From positions 1-64,000 of the forward strand of contig JALHMO010000007.1 in NCBI GenBank assembly GCA_022844015.1: a stretch of 64,000 nucleotides of DNA, given 5' to 3'. The translations under genes and the position numbers were made by a program. Below the pieces are notes generated by a model that was not told where the DNA came from, ran no database searches, and saw only the letters and a program-made list of their open reading frames with translations. Every line of letters begins with the position of its first letter. The first letter of the stretch is position 1. Shown here in pieces: positions 18,528-26,981 of the stretch. The stretch comes from Reyranella sp. GTDB lineage: Bacteria; Pseudomonadota; Alphaproteobacteria; Reyranellales; Reyranellaceae.

Positions 18528-18597
18528 TCCACCCTCCTTGGTGTCTGCGTCGGTTAAACGGGCTTCGCTGCGCGTCGGCGGCGTGATCGCTCGCCGG

Positions 18598-18852
18598 TCA
18601 GTGCCTGGGGGGCTCGTCGGGAAATACCGCCGTGTCGCCGCGAAGGGGTTGCAGCGCGCGGGCATTGCCGGGCTCGGCCGCGCTATCGTGGCCGCCGACC
18701 CCGAGGATCCACACGACATACTCCTCGGCCAGCCGGATGGCGTCCTGCGGATTGATCGTGCCGGCGTCACAGTAAGCCAGCATCCGAACGGCGAGATGCA
18801 GGCACTCACTGCGCAGGGCAGCCAACGGCGAAATCTCCTCGTTTGTACTCAT
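18598..18852 (-). CDS. Hypothetical protein, 84 residues
   Basis: Begins at ATG 18852, overlapping the stop of the preceding gene by 4 bases (ATGA), a strong sign of translational coupling. The protein is acidic and helical (PLAALRSECLHLAVRMLAYC ... PQDAIRLAEEYVVWILG) with no membrane segment or signal peptide. I recognise no family. Its place between two other small phage-type genes suggests an early-region accessory protein. Confidence 0.55.
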   Translation of the reverse strand: MSTNEEISPLAALRSECLHLAVRMLAYCDAGTINPQDAIRLAEEYVVWILGVGGHDSAAEPGNARALQPLRGDTAVFPDEPPRH

Positions 18853-19691
18853 CGGTCCTCCTGGGTTGGATCGTGTGGATGATCGCCTTCCGGGCGATTC
18901 GCCTCGACCTTGAGGTCGGCCTCGGGAAAGCTTCGTTCGAGCAGCGACAGGGCGCCAACCAGGCCGATCGCCGCGAGGTGACGCTCGACCACCTTGCCGG
19001 GCGGGCCGAGGTAGTTCCGCGCGACATGCGCCAGGGCGGTCGAATCGTCGGCACTTCCGGCGTCTGCCCTCGCCTTCGCCAGGGCCTGGTCCAGGAGTCG
19101 CAGCTGCTCGTCATCGAGAGCAAACGTGCGGACCGTGGTTCGACTAGGCGCGACATCCTCGAAGCGCGACGGAGGCTCGTCTCGGCATGCCTGGACGAGG
19201 TCGCGCAGCCTCGCCACCGTCATGCCGGGCGCAGCTGCGCGCTCGAGCCACTCCGCGGCATTGCCGCTCTCCAGGACGGGTGCCAGTTCCTTGAGCTTGG
19301 TCCAGCCAATCGGCTTCAGCTCGTCCCAGCCGAGCCCCAGGCCCGACACCGTGTTGTAAATCTGGACGAGATAGTAGGCCTTGCGCCGCTTGAAGCCGTG
19401 GCGCCTCTCGACATAGGACGCGAAATCGACGTAGCCCGCGCCAGCATACCATCTCTCGGCAAGAATCCTGGCCAGGACCCCGCCCAGCCTGAAGGCATTG
19501 TAGTCGGAGGCATCGGCGAGCTCGCCCACCAGCGCGTCCGCGCGCGCGGCGGTCAGGTCCTCGATCTCGCGTGCCGTTCGAGCCAAGGCATCGGGCCCGA
19601 GCACCTCGCCGTCGAGGCCGGCCAGCGACACGATCTCGGGTTCCGGCGAATCGGCATTTCTCGGCAGGGCCAGCGGCGAACTGGTGGTCAT
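18849..19691 (-). CDS. Phage/plasmid-type protein, putative HTH-like, 280 residues
   Basis: A soluble protein of 280 residues. The middle (about 65-150) reads GGVLARILAERWYAGAGYV, then SYVERRHGFKRRKAYYLVQIYNTV, then WTKLKELAPVLESG, an arrangement of short helices seen in ParB-like or replication-accessory proteins that gauge DNA through helix-turn-helix modules. I cannot name the family with certainty. The C-terminal third is acidic helix. It is co-oriented and coupled with 18598-18852 downstream and lies 27 bp after the gene at 19719-20039. A role in element maintenance or early gene control is inference. Confidence 0.5.
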   Translation of the reverse strand: MTTSSPLALPRNADSPEPEIVSLAGLDGEVLGPDALARTAREIEDLTAARADALVGELADASDYNAFRLGGVLARILAERWYAGAGYVDFASYVERRHGFKRRKAYYLVQIYNTVSGLGLGWDELKPIGWTKLKELAPVLESGNAAEWLERAAAPGMTVARLRDLVQACRDEPPSRFEDVAPSRTTVRTFALDDEQLRLLDQALAKARADAGSADDSTALAHVARNYLGPPGKVVERHLAAIGLVGALSLLERSFPEADLKVEANRPEGDHPHDPTQEDR

Positions 19692-19718
19692 GCGGCGGCT
19701 CTCCTCACCGGTCGGATC

Positions 19719-20039
19719 TCAGCCGACGAAAGCCTGCGTCGGTGCGGCGAATGCCGGCGGACAGCGAACGACGCCGTGCGCGGACTTGAACTGATCCAGC
19801 GCCTCGAGCTCCTGGTCGCGCGTAAGGCGGGGGAAAGCCTGAAGCCGCAGCAGCCGTGCCCGATGAATGAGCAGCAGGGACGAGCGGCGCTTGAACTCCA
19901 CGGTTCCCTGTCGCTCGCTCAGGTTGCGCGCGCTCCACGAGAGCTGGGTCGACGGAAGTGGCGCAGGCAGGTCCGGCTCTTGCCAATCGAGCAGCATGAT
20001 GAAGCGCCCCTCCTTGGGCTGTTCGAGCACGGGCAGCAC
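19719..20039 (-). CDS. Hypothetical phage-type protein, about 92-106 residues
   Basis: The frame opens at GTG 20039, but an internal ATG at 19997 (MLLDWQEPDLPAPLPS) has GGAGGGG upstream at a usable distance and may be the true start, giving 92 residues. The protein is soluble with a basic helical centre (FKRRSSLLLIHRARLLRLQAFPRLTRDQELEALDQFK) and no recognised domain. It is the first gene of the leftmost minus-strand operon of the module. The upstream 260 bases contain only promoter-like sequence. Confidence 0.5.
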   Translation of the reverse strand: MLPVLEQPKEGRFIMLLDWQEPDLPAPLPSTQLSWSARNLSERQGTVEFKRRSSLLLIHRARLLRLQAFPRLTRDQELEALDQFKSAHGVVRCPPAFAAPTQAFVG

Positions 20040-20135
20040 GCGTCGGCGTGCTTCTACCGGGCGATGATGTCGGTGCGATGGCGTGCAAGGCTGCTCGCTG
20101 ACAGCCTACAAACGACCCTCCTTGGTCTGCCGATC

Positions 20136-20163
20136 ACTCTGTCCAACCGGGACGCCAAGTCAA
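20136..20163 (-). promoter_or_regulatory. Weak promoter candidate for the leftmost minus-strand operon
   Basis: On the minus strand TTGACT (20163-20158) is followed after 16 bases by CAGAGT (20141-20136). The -35 is good, the -10 poor. A Shine-Dalgarno-like AAGGAGGG follows at 20123-20116 without an obvious start codon. This is the only promoter-like pair seen between the operon and cassette 1. Confidence 0.3.
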
Positions 20164-20227
20164 GAGCTTCCGGGAGCAATCGGGATCAGTGTCCACAACC
20201 AAGCCTGATCCGCAGGCCTCTGCCTCC

Positions 20228-20239
20228 AAATGCGCATTT
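20228..20239. promoter_or_regulatory. Palindrome AAATGCGCATTT upstream of the Rrf2 gene
   Basis: A perfect 12-base palindrome lies 61 bases before the Rrf2-type regulator's start. The TGC/GCA cores resemble the NsrR half-site TGCAT only partly. It could be an autoregulatory operator of cassette 1. Confidence 0.3.
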
Positions 20240-20299
20240 CGGATGTTTGTTAGGCAGGCTCTTTGCTAGAAGCTCAGCACCGACCCCGGCGGAGATCCG

Positions 20300-20785
20300 A
20301 TGCGCCTTACCTTCTACACCGACTACGCGCTCCGGATGCTGCTCTATCTCGGGACGCGGCCGAACCGGACCGTGACGATCAGCGAGGTCGCCGAGGCCTA
20401 CGGTGTCTCGAAGAACCATCTCATGAAGGTCGCCACGCATCTCGCCGCCGGCGGCTACGTCACCGCCACCCGCGGCAATGGCGGCGGGATGCGGCTCGCC
20501 CAGAAGCCCGAGGACATCGTCGTCGGCGAGGTCGTGCGCCACACCGAGAACGATTTCGACCTGGTCGGGTGCTTCGAGGCCGGCGGGCCGGGATGCCGCA
20601 TCGAGTCGGCCTGCCTGCTGCGAACATCGCTGCGCAAGGCGCTGGAAGCGTTCTTCCGCGTGCTCGACGACTACACGCTGGCCGACCTCCTGGTCACGCG
20701 GCCGCTGATGGCCGAGTTGTTCCATCTCGACGAGCCGGCGGAAGGCCCGGCCAGCCCGGTGCTCGGCAAGCGCCGCGCCTGGTGA
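20300..20785 (+). CDS. Rrf2-family regulator, NsrR-like (nitric-oxide sensing Fe-S repressor)
   Basis: 161 residues. The N-terminal winged helix starts MRLTFYTDYALRMLLYLG, contains ISEVAEAYGVSKNHLMKVATHL as recognition helix region and GGYVTATRGNGGGMRLA as the wing. Three cysteines, C91, C99 and C105 (in the CFEAGGPGC ... C loop), match the Fe-S ligand cluster of NsrR, which releases DNA on reaction with NO. The first gene of a seven-gene plus-strand cassette inserted between minus-strand phage-type genes; it probably controls the cassette. A candidate operator follows its stop codon. Other Rrf2 members (IscR, RsrR) have different cysteine spacing. Confidence 0.82.
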   Translation: MRLTFYTDYALRMLLYLGTRPNRTVTISEVAEAYGVSKNHLMKVATHLAAGGYVTATRGNGGGMRLAQKPEDIVVGEVVRHTENDFDLVGCFEAGGPGCRIESACLLRTSLRKALEAFFRVLDDYTLADLLVTRPLMAELFHLDEPAEGPASPVLGKRRAW

Positions 20786-20790
20786 ACTCA

Positions 20791-20813
20791 AAGTGGCATA
20801 ATTGATGCATCTA
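20791..20813. promoter_or_regulatory. Candidate NsrR operator
   Basis: Between the regulator's stop and the Rieske gene lie AAGTGGCAT and, after a 5-base spacer (AATTG), ATGCATCTA. This approximates the inverted NsrR consensus (AAGATGCAT / ATGCATCTT), with the right half better conserved. It starts 6 bases after the nsrR-like stop codon and 46 bases before the oxygenase start. Confidence 0.45.
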
Positions 20814-20858
20814 TGATTTCGCCGGTCGCGAGGCCGGCGGTCTCATGGAGCCGCGTCA

Positions 20859-22124
20859 ATGTCAGCCAGCGCCAGACACCCGCATCCCGACGTCGCCGCC
20901 GTCCTCGATGGGCTCGACGCCTCCGACCAGCCGGTCGAGGATGCCCGAGTCTTGCCGCCCGAAGCCTACAGGTCGGCCGCCTTCTACGAGTTCGAGAGGG
21001 AGGCGGTGTACATGCGCTCGTGGCTGTGCGTCGGGCGCGCCCAGCAGATTCCCGAGCCGGGCGACTACATGGCCCTCACCCTGGCCGACGAGCCGATCCT
21101 GGTGGTGCGCGGCGCCGACCGCGCGATCCGCGCCATGTCGGCCGTTTGCCGTCACCGCGGTCACACCCTGAGGGAAGAGTGCACCGGCAATACCCGCCTC
21201 TTCACCTGCCCCTACCATCGCTGGAGCTACGACCTCGCCGGCGCGTTCGCCGGCGCGCCCCACATGGCGAAGACCGTGGCCCTGGCTGAGCTGAAGAGCG
21301 AGGCGGGCCTGCCGCAGCTGCTTGTCGAGCTGTGGTACGGCTTCATCTTCGTGAACTTCGATCCGGCGGCGCGGCCGCTCGCCCCGACCATGGCCAAGCT
21401 CGAGCCTTACATGGCGGGATACGACCTCGACAACATGGCCACGGTCGAGCCCGAGATCACGACCAAGCCGTTGCCGTGGAACTGGAAGATGCTGCTCGAG
21501 AACTACATCGAGCCCTATCACACCCAGTTCGTCCATCCGGTCATCCACGACTTCGCGCCGAGCGTGGGCGTCGAGTTCGACCCCTGGCGCGGGCCGGACG
21601 ACAACGTGATCGTGCGCTACGTGCCCTTCCTCGAGCGCGACGGCAGCCTCACAGAGAAAGGGTGGGCGGCACCGGCACTGTTCCCGATCATCGAGACGCT
21701 GAGCGATAAGCAAAGGAACCGGGTCGGCTTCGGCATGGTGCCGCCCAACATGAACATCATCTTCATGCCCGACATGCTGTGCTACGGGCTGGTCTTCCCG
21801 CAGGGCCCGAGCAGCCTGAAGGTCGGCGGCGGCCTGTTCACCGCCGGCGGCTGGTGCATGCCGAAGAGCACGGTCGCCTTGCCCGACTTCCATGCCCGCG
21901 CCGGCCGGATGATGGAAGGCTCGCGGCAGCTCGGCGAGCAGGACACCACGGTCAACCTCGCCATGCAGCGCTCCAAGCACTCGCGTTTCGCGCCGCGCGG
22001 CCGCTTCAGCTACCTCGAGGAGACATTGAGCCAGTTCAATCGCTGGCTCGCCGTGCGCTACCGCGCCGAGGCGCGACGGCGCGGCTATCCGATGTCCGCG
22101 CCGACGCGGGCCGCCGCCGAATGA
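20859..22124 (+). CDS. Rieske-type aromatic-ring-hydroxylating oxygenase, alpha subunit
   Basis: A 421-residue Rieske non-heme iron oxygenase alpha subunit. The [2Fe-2S] Rieske ligands are C97-x-H99 (VCRHRGH) and C117-x2-H120 (CPYHRW). The mononuclear iron motif is ENYIEPYHTQFVH, giving H221 and H226, with the third acidic ligand expected near the C-terminal third. Family members hydroxylate or demethylate aromatic, heterocyclic or quaternary-amine compounds using electrons from a separate reductase. No reductase or beta subunit is next to it, so it would borrow a reductase from elsewhere or belong to a class of alpha-only monooxygenases. Its stop overlaps the amidase start (ATGA). Confidence 0.9.
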   Translation: MSASARHPHPDVAAVLDGLDASDQPVEDARVLPPEAYRSAAFYEFEREAVYMRSWLCVGRAQQIPEPGDYMALTLADEPILVVRGADRAIRAMSAVCRHRGHTLREECTGNTRLFTCPYHRWSYDLAGAFAGAPHMAKTVALAELKSEAGLPQLLVELWYGFIFVNFDPAARPLAPTMAKLEPYMAGYDLDNMATVEPEITTKPLPWNWKMLLENYIEPYHTQFVHPVIHDFAPSVGVEFDPWRGPDDNVIVRYVPFLERDGSLTEKGWAAPALFPIIETLSDKQRNRVGFGMVPPNMNIIFMPDMLCYGLVFPQGPSSLKVGGGLFTAGGWCMPKSTVALPDFHARAGRMMEGSRQLGEQDTTVNLAMQRSKHSRFAPRGRFSYLEETLSQFNRWLAVRYRAEARRRGYPMSAPTRAAAE

Positions 22125-23329
22125 CCTCGCCGGCCGATTTCGACGATTTCGCCGGCGCCTTCTGCCCGCACGGCCGCTTCGCCCTCGCGGGGGCGGCGAG
22201 CGGCCCGCTGGCCGGCCTCACCTTCGGCGTGAAGGACTTCATCGACATCGAGGGCCATGTCACCGGCGCCGGCAATCCGCGCTGGCTGGAGACACACCCA
22301 CCGGCGTCGGCGACGGCACCGTGCGTTCGGACGCTGCTCGCCGCCGGCGCCACCATGATCGGCAAGACGATCAGCGACGAGCTCGCCTACAGCCTGAACG
22401 GCGACAATTTCCACTACGGCACGCCGAGGAACAGCGCGGCACCCGACCGCGTGCCGGGCGGCTCGTCGAGCGGCTCGGCCTCGGCGGTTGCGGCGGGACT
22501 GTGCGACTTCGCGCTGGGAACCGACTCGGGCGGCTCGGTACGCATTCCCGCGAGCTACTGCGGCGTCTACGGAATACGAACCACGCAGGATCTCATCCCG
22601 CTCGACGGCATCGTGCCGTTCATGCCGAGCCTCGACACGCTGGGCTGGTTCACCCGCGACGCGCGCCTGTTCGCCGGGATCGGCCGGCTGCTGTTGCCGC
22701 CGGCGCCGGCCGACGCACCGCCCTTGCGCCGACTGATGCGGTCGAGCGACGCCGAGGCCGAAACCGACGCGGCCTCGCTCGAAGCGCTGCAGCACGCCTT
22801 CGCCGCCGTCACGGTCCGGCTCGGAAGCGCCGAGGCAGTGCGCGTGGCACCCGACGGCCTGGAAGCCTGGCGCAACCAGTTTCGCCTGCTGTCGGCGGCC
22901 GAGACATGGTCGATCCACGGCGCCTGGATCGAGACCGCGAAGCCGGTATTCGGGCCGGCGATCGCCGACCGCTTCGCATTCGCCCGCGAGGCGTCGGGCC
23001 TCGACGTCGCTCCGGTGCACGCGGCACGCGACGCAATCCGCCGGCGCCTGCGCGAGATCGTGCAGCACGACGGCGTGGTCTGCCTGCCGACCTCTCCCGG
23101 CCCCGCCCCGTTGCGCTCGGCAACCGGCGAGGCGGTCGAATCCTTCCGGCAGCGCGCGCAACGCCTGACCTGCATCGCCGGGCTGAGCGGGCTGCCGCAG
23201 GTCAGCCTGCCCGTCGCCACGGTCGACGGCGCACCACTCGGACTTTCCCTGATCGGCCCGCCGGGCCGAGACCTCGACCTGCTGGCGCTCGCCGTCGAGC
23301 TCGCAGGGTCCCCCATCGCCGCTCACTGA
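22121..23329 (+). CDS. Amidase-signature family hydrolase
   Basis: About 402 residues from ATG 22121, translationally coupled to the oxygenase gene. The Ser-cisSer-Lys triad is visible: Lys38 in FGVKDFID, the cis-Ser within GGSSSGSA (115-117) and the nucleophile Ser139 in TDSGGSVRIP. YCGVYGIRTT follows as in other family members. It hydrolyses a C-N amide bond, and the length is shorter than GatA (about 480). With the oxygenase and the importer downstream, a substrate such as a ring-cleavage amide is plausible, but its identity cannot be read from the sequence. Confidence 0.88.
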   Translation: MTSPADFDDFAGAFCPHGRFALAGAASGPLAGLTFGVKDFIDIEGHVTGAGNPRWLETHPPASATAPCVRTLLAAGATMIGKTISDELAYSLNGDNFHYGTPRNSAAPDRVPGGSSSGSASAVAAGLCDFALGTDSGGSVRIPASYCGVYGIRTTQDLIPLDGIVPFMPSLDTLGWFTRDARLFAGIGRLLLPPAPADAPPLRRLMRSSDAEAETDAASLEALQHAFAAVTVRLGSAEAVRVAPDGLEAWRNQFRLLSAAETWSIHGAWIETAKPVFGPAIADRFAFAREASGLDVAPVHAARDAIRRRLREIVQHDGVVCLPTSPGPAPLRSATGEAVESFRQRAQRLTCIAGLSGLPQVSLPVATVDGAPLGLSLIGPPGRDLDLLALAVELAGSPIAAH

Positions 23330-23342
23330 AAACGGAGGCATC

Positions 23343-24326
23343 ATGCGCAGCGACCGCAGACGACTTCTCACCGCTCTCGCAACGGGCACGGCCCTGGGCA
23401 TCCTGATCGGCGCCGGGGCACCGGCGGGCGCCCAGGACATCAAGGTTGGCATCCTCGTGCCGGGCTCGCAGACCGACAAGGGCTTCATGCAGTCGGCCTA
23501 TGGCGGCGCGAAGAAGGTCGAGCAGAACTATGGCGCCAAGGGCAAGGTGCAGCTGATCGAGAACATCAACTACGCCGACATGGAACAGGCGCTGACGCAA
23601 CTCGCCACCGACAACAAGTTCGTCGTCTCGGTGAGCGGCGCCTCGCAGGCGGCCATGACCAAGGTGTCCAAGCGCTTCCCCGGCGTGAAGTTCAACCTGG
23701 TGGGCGGCGCCAAGATCAGCGAGGCGACCAACATGGCGCAGTACGACATGCGCCAGGCCGAGATCAACTTCATCTCGGGCGCGGTCGCGGCCCTGTCGAG
23801 CAAGTCCGGGACCGTGAGCTTCGTGGCCGGCCTCGAGATTCCGGGCGTCGTCAATGCCAGCAAGGAATTCGAGAAGGGCGCCAAGTACGCGCGGCCCGAC
23901 ATCAAGACCATCGTGGTCTTCACCGGCAGCTTCGACGACGTGGCCAAGGCCAAGGAAGCCACCCTGGCGACCATCTCGCAGGGCGCCGACGTGCACGTCC
24001 ATGTCATGAACAAGGGCCTGCCCGGCATCGAGCAGGCCGCGCGCGAGAAGGGCACGCGCATGATCGGCGGCCCGTTGCCGGCATGCGGCAGCGATCCGCT
24101 CTACATCGCCTATTCACGCACCGGCGTCGGCTATCTCGTCGACTACGCGGTGAAGGCCTTTGTCGACGGCACCTGGAAGCCGGGTCCTGCCTCGTTCGGC
24201 CTCAAGGCCGGCCCGGAGGCGAGCGACATGGTGCTGTGCGGCACCCCCGACCCGGCGATCAAGGCCAAGGTCGACGAGATCAAGAAGGCGATCATCGGCG
24301 GCCAGATCGTCACCCTGGATGGTTGA
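23343..24326 (+). CDS. BMP-family ABC transporter substrate-binding protein
   Basis: A 327-residue periplasmic lipoprotein-like/Sec- or Tat-type exported protein: MRSDRRRLLTALATGTALG with adjacent arginines before the hydrophobic stretch, cleaved near AGAQ. The mature protein has the Bmp/PnrA/Med fold signatures KVGILVPGSQTDKGFMQSAYGG, VVSVSGASQAAMTKVSKRFP and SFVAGLEIPGVVNA. Members of this family bind purine nucleosides and related bases. It is the first component of a full ABC importer whose ATPase and two permeases follow. A strong hairpin directly after its stop codon probably boosts its expression over the rest. Confidence 0.9.
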   Translation: MRSDRRRLLTALATGTALGILIGAGAPAGAQDIKVGILVPGSQTDKGFMQSAYGGAKKVEQNYGAKGKVQLIENINYADMEQALTQLATDNKFVVSVSGASQAAMTKVSKRFPGVKFNLVGGAKISEATNMAQYDMRQAEINFISGAVAALSSKSGTVSFVAGLEIPGVVNASKEFEKGAKYARPDIKTIVVFTGSFDDVAKAKEATLATISQGADVHVHVMNKGLPGIEQAAREKGTRMIGGPLPACGSDPLYIAYSRTGVGYLVDYAVKAFVDGTWKPGPASFGLKAGPEASDMVLCGTPDPAIKAKVDEIKKAIIGGQIVTLDG

Positions 24327-24330
24327 CCTC

Positions 24331-24390
24331 GTCTCGCGGCCCGGTCTGTCGCAGCCGCCTGATCCCGGCTGCGACAGACCGAGCCGAGAC
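24331..24390 (+). promoter_or_regulatory. Large intra-operon stem-loop between binding protein and ATPase genes
   Basis: CGGTCTGTCGCAGCCG (24342-24357) pairs perfectly with CGGCTGCGACAGACCG (24366-24381) around an 8-base loop, and outer GTCTCG (24331-24336) pairs with CGAGAC (24385-24390). It begins 4 bases after the binding-protein stop and ends 9 bases before the ATPase ATG. There is no T-run, so it is more likely an mRNA stabiliser or partial terminator that lowers downstream expression. Confidence 0.8.
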
Positions 24391-24399
24391 GAGGCGCGA

Positions 24400-25929
24400 A
24401 TGCCGCTCCTGCTTGCGGCATACGGCGTCGGCAAGCGTTTCGGATCGCTCTCCGCGCTTGCCGACGTCGACCTCGCGCTGCGCGCCGGCGAGATCCACTG
24501 CCTGCTGGGCGAGAACGGTGCCGGCAAGTCCACGCTGTGCAATCTGCTGTTCGGCCTGCAGGCGCCGGACACTGGCCGCCTGGAGCTTCTCGACCGGCTC
24601 TATCGGCCGCGCCGGCCGGCCGATGCCCTGGCGGCCGGAATCGCCATGGTGCATCAGCATTTCAGCCTCGTCCCCGAGCTGACGGTGCTCGAGAACCTCT
24701 GCCTCGGCAGCGGCTGGCGCCGCTTCGACCGGGCGCGCGAACGCTCCCGAATGGCGGCGACGGCCGAGCGCTTCGCGATCGACGTGCCGTTCGATGTCCT
24801 GGTCGAGACCCTGTCGGTCGGCGAGCGCCAGAAGGTCGAGATCCTGCGGTGCCTGGTGCAGGAGCCCGAGATCGTCGTCCTCGACGAGCCGACCGCGGTG
24901 CTGCCGCCCGGCGAGATCGACGCGCTGCTCGGGTTGATCAGACGGATGGCCGAGACCGGCAAGGCGATCCTGCTGGTGACACACAAGCTCGCCGAGATCG
25001 AGCGCGTCGCCGACCGCATCACCGTGCTGCGACGGGGGCGGGTGACGCTGCAGGCGGCCGGCCGGGAGGTCGGCCGGCAAGCGCTGGCAACCGCCATCGT
25101 CGGCGACGCCGTCGCCGGGATCGACGTGACCGCCGACCGCGGGCCGCACCGCATCGTCCGCGGCCAGTCCGGCGTCGCCGTGCCGCCAGCCGCCCTGATG
25201 CTGGACGGCGTCGTTCTCCTCGATCGCCTTGGCAGCCGACGGGTCGACAACCTGACGCTGATCGTCGCCGCCGGCGAGATCGTCGGCGTCGCCGGTGTCG
25301 AGGGCAATGGCCAGAACGAGCTGGCGCTCGCCCTTTCCGGGCTGATGCTCTTCGCCCGCGGCCGCTACTTCGTTGCCGATACCGAGCTCACCGCCGCGTC
25401 TCCGGCGATGGTCTCGGCGGCCGGCGTCGGCATCATTCCCGAGGATCGCCACGCGCTCGGCTGTATCCTCGGCATGGCAGTCGACGAGAACATTTTCCTC
25501 GGCGCCCTCGGCGAGTACCGGCTCGGCCCCTTCGTGAATCGCAAGGCGATGCGGCAGGCGACTGGCGAGCTGATCCAGCGCTTCGACATTCGCTGCGAAG
25601 GCCCCGCCGCGCCGTTCGCCAGCCTGTCCGGCGGCAACCAGCAGAAGGTCGTGCTGGCTCGCGAGATCACGCTCAACACGCGGCGCCTGCTGGTCGCCGC
25701 GCAGCCGACACGCGGCCTCGACATCGGCGCCACCCGCGCGACCTACGGCCACATCCAGTCCGCGGCGCGCGACGGCGCGGGCGTGCTGCTCGTCTCGAGC
25801 GAGCTCGACGACCTGATGGCGATCTGTGATCGCATCGTGGTGATGTATCGTGGCCGCATCATCGGCGAGCAGACTGCTGGCGCCTACGATCGCACGGCGC
25901 TGGGTGCCCTTATGGCAGGGCACGCGTGA
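24400..25929 (+). CDS. ABC transporter ATP-binding protein with two nucleotide-binding domains (BMP/nucleoside type)
   Basis: 509 residues from ATG 24400 (an in-frame ATG at 24319 would read through the hairpin and is less likely). Two fused ABC domains, as in the ribose/purine-nucleoside importer class. Domain 1 has Walker A GENGAGKST (38-46), the Q-loop VHQHFSLV, signature LSVGERQKV and Walker B IVVLDEPTAVL. Domain 2 has the degenerate P-loop GVEGNGQNE, signature LSGGNQQKV and TRGLDIGAT, typical of the second half in this class. It energises import by the two permeases downstream. Its stop overlaps the next gene by GTGA. Confidence 0.9.
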   Translation: MPLLLAAYGVGKRFGSLSALADVDLALRAGEIHCLLGENGAGKSTLCNLLFGLQAPDTGRLELLDRLYRPRRPADALAAGIAMVHQHFSLVPELTVLENLCLGSGWRRFDRARERSRMAATAERFAIDVPFDVLVETLSVGERQKVEILRCLVQEPEIVVLDEPTAVLPPGEIDALLGLIRRMAETGKAILLVTHKLAEIERVADRITVLRRGRVTLQAAGREVGRQALATAIVGDAVAGIDVTADRGPHRIVRGQSGVAVPPAALMLDGVVLLDRLGSRRVDNLTLIVAAGEIVGVAGVEGNGQNELALALSGLMLFARGRYFVADTELTAASPAMVSAAGVGIIPEDRHALGCILGMAVDENIFLGALGEYRLGPFVNRKAMRQATGELIQRFDIRCEGPAAPFASLSGGNQQKVVLAREITLNTRRLLVAAQPTRGLDIGATRATYGHIQSAARDGAGVLLVSSELDDLMAICDRIVVMYRGRIIGEQTAGAYDRTALGALMAGHA

Positions 25930-26981
25930 CGGCGCTCGCCGCCATCCTGCGCCGCGCGTCGACCTCCTCGGCGGGGGCCGTCCTGGTTGCGCTGCTCGCC
26001 GGCCTGCTCCTGATGGCCCTGCTCGCGCCGTCGCTCCCCAACGCGCTGGCAGCGTTCGCCCGCGGCGCCTTCGGCACGACCTACGCCGTCGGCGCTTCGG
26101 TCAACCGCGCCGCCGTGCTCGCGCTGGTCGGCCTCGGGTTCATCCTGGCCTTTCGCGCCAACCTCACGAACATCGGCGGCGAGGGCCAGCTTGCGATGGG
26201 CGGCATGGTTGCTGCCGCCGTGGCCTTGAAGACCGATGTCGCTGGCCTGCCGCTCGGGCTCGCCGTCGTGCTGCCGGCGCTGGCCGGCGCCTGTGCCGGC
26301 GGCCTGTGGGCCGGCGTAGCTGGCTGGCTTCGTGTGCGGCGGGGCACCAACGAGGTCATCAGCACGCTGCTGCTGAGCTTCATTGCCCTGTGGCTCGTCT
26401 ACTGGTCGGTCCACAGCGATGCGCTGCTGCGCCAGCCGCGCACCAGCGCGACCTCGCTGCCCGAGTCCGAGGACATCCCCGACGGCACCATGATCGGCAT
26501 GCTGGTGCCGCCGATGCACCAGGGCATCGTCGTGGTGATCCTGCTGGTCGGGCTCGTCCATCTGGCGATGACGCGGACGGTCTGGGGCATGCGGCTGCAG
26601 GCGATCGGCCTCAACGCCGCCTCGGCGCGGCGCGCCGGGCTGTCGATCCCGCGCCTGACCATCGGTGCCATGCTGGCGAGCGGCGCGCTCGCGGGCCTCG
26701 CCGGCGCCTTCATGATCCAGGGCGAGCAGTACAACCTCAAGGCCGGCTTCAGCTCCGGCTATGGCATCGACGGGCTGGTGGTCGGCCTGCTGGCGCGCGG
26801 TTCGGCACCGACCGTGCTGGTGTTCGCCCTGCTCTTCGGCTTCCTGCGCTCGGGCGGAATCGGCATGGAGATCGGGGCCGGCGTGCCGTCGGCCGTCGTG
26901 CTCACCATGCAGGGCCTGGTCATCCTGGCGGTCGCCGGCATGGAATTCCTGCGCCAGAGGCAGGCCCGGGGCGTGCCATGA
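25926..26981 (+). CDS. ABC transporter permease, BMP/nucleoside type, first subunit
   Basis: 351 residues from GTG 25926, overlapping the ATPase stop. About nine to ten membrane helices. The family motif region FRANLTNIGGEGQLAMGG sits near residue 80, followed by RRGTNEVISTLLLSFIALWLVYW and the EAA-like loop GLNAASARRAGLSI. This is the nupB/yufP-like subunit of nucleoside importers. A periplasmic loop with PRTSATSLPESEDIPDG lies mid-protein, as in homologues. It pairs with the next permease, which overlaps it by ATGA. Confidence 0.9.
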   Translation: MTALAAILRRASTSSAGAVLVALLAGLLLMALLAPSLPNALAAFARGAFGTTYAVGASVNRAAVLALVGLGFILAFRANLTNIGGEGQLAMGGMVAAAVALKTDVAGLPLGLAVVLPALAGACAGGLWAGVAGWLRVRRGTNEVISTLLLSFIALWLVYWSVHSDALLRQPRTSATSLPESEDIPDGTMIGMLVPPMHQGIVVVILLVGLVHLAMTRTVWGMRLQAIGLNAASARRAGLSIPRLTIGAMLASGALAGLAGAFMIQGEQYNLKAGFSSGYGIDGLVVGLLARGSAPTVLVFALLFGFLRSGGIGMEIGAGVPSAVVLTMQGLVILAVAGMEFLRQRQARGVP

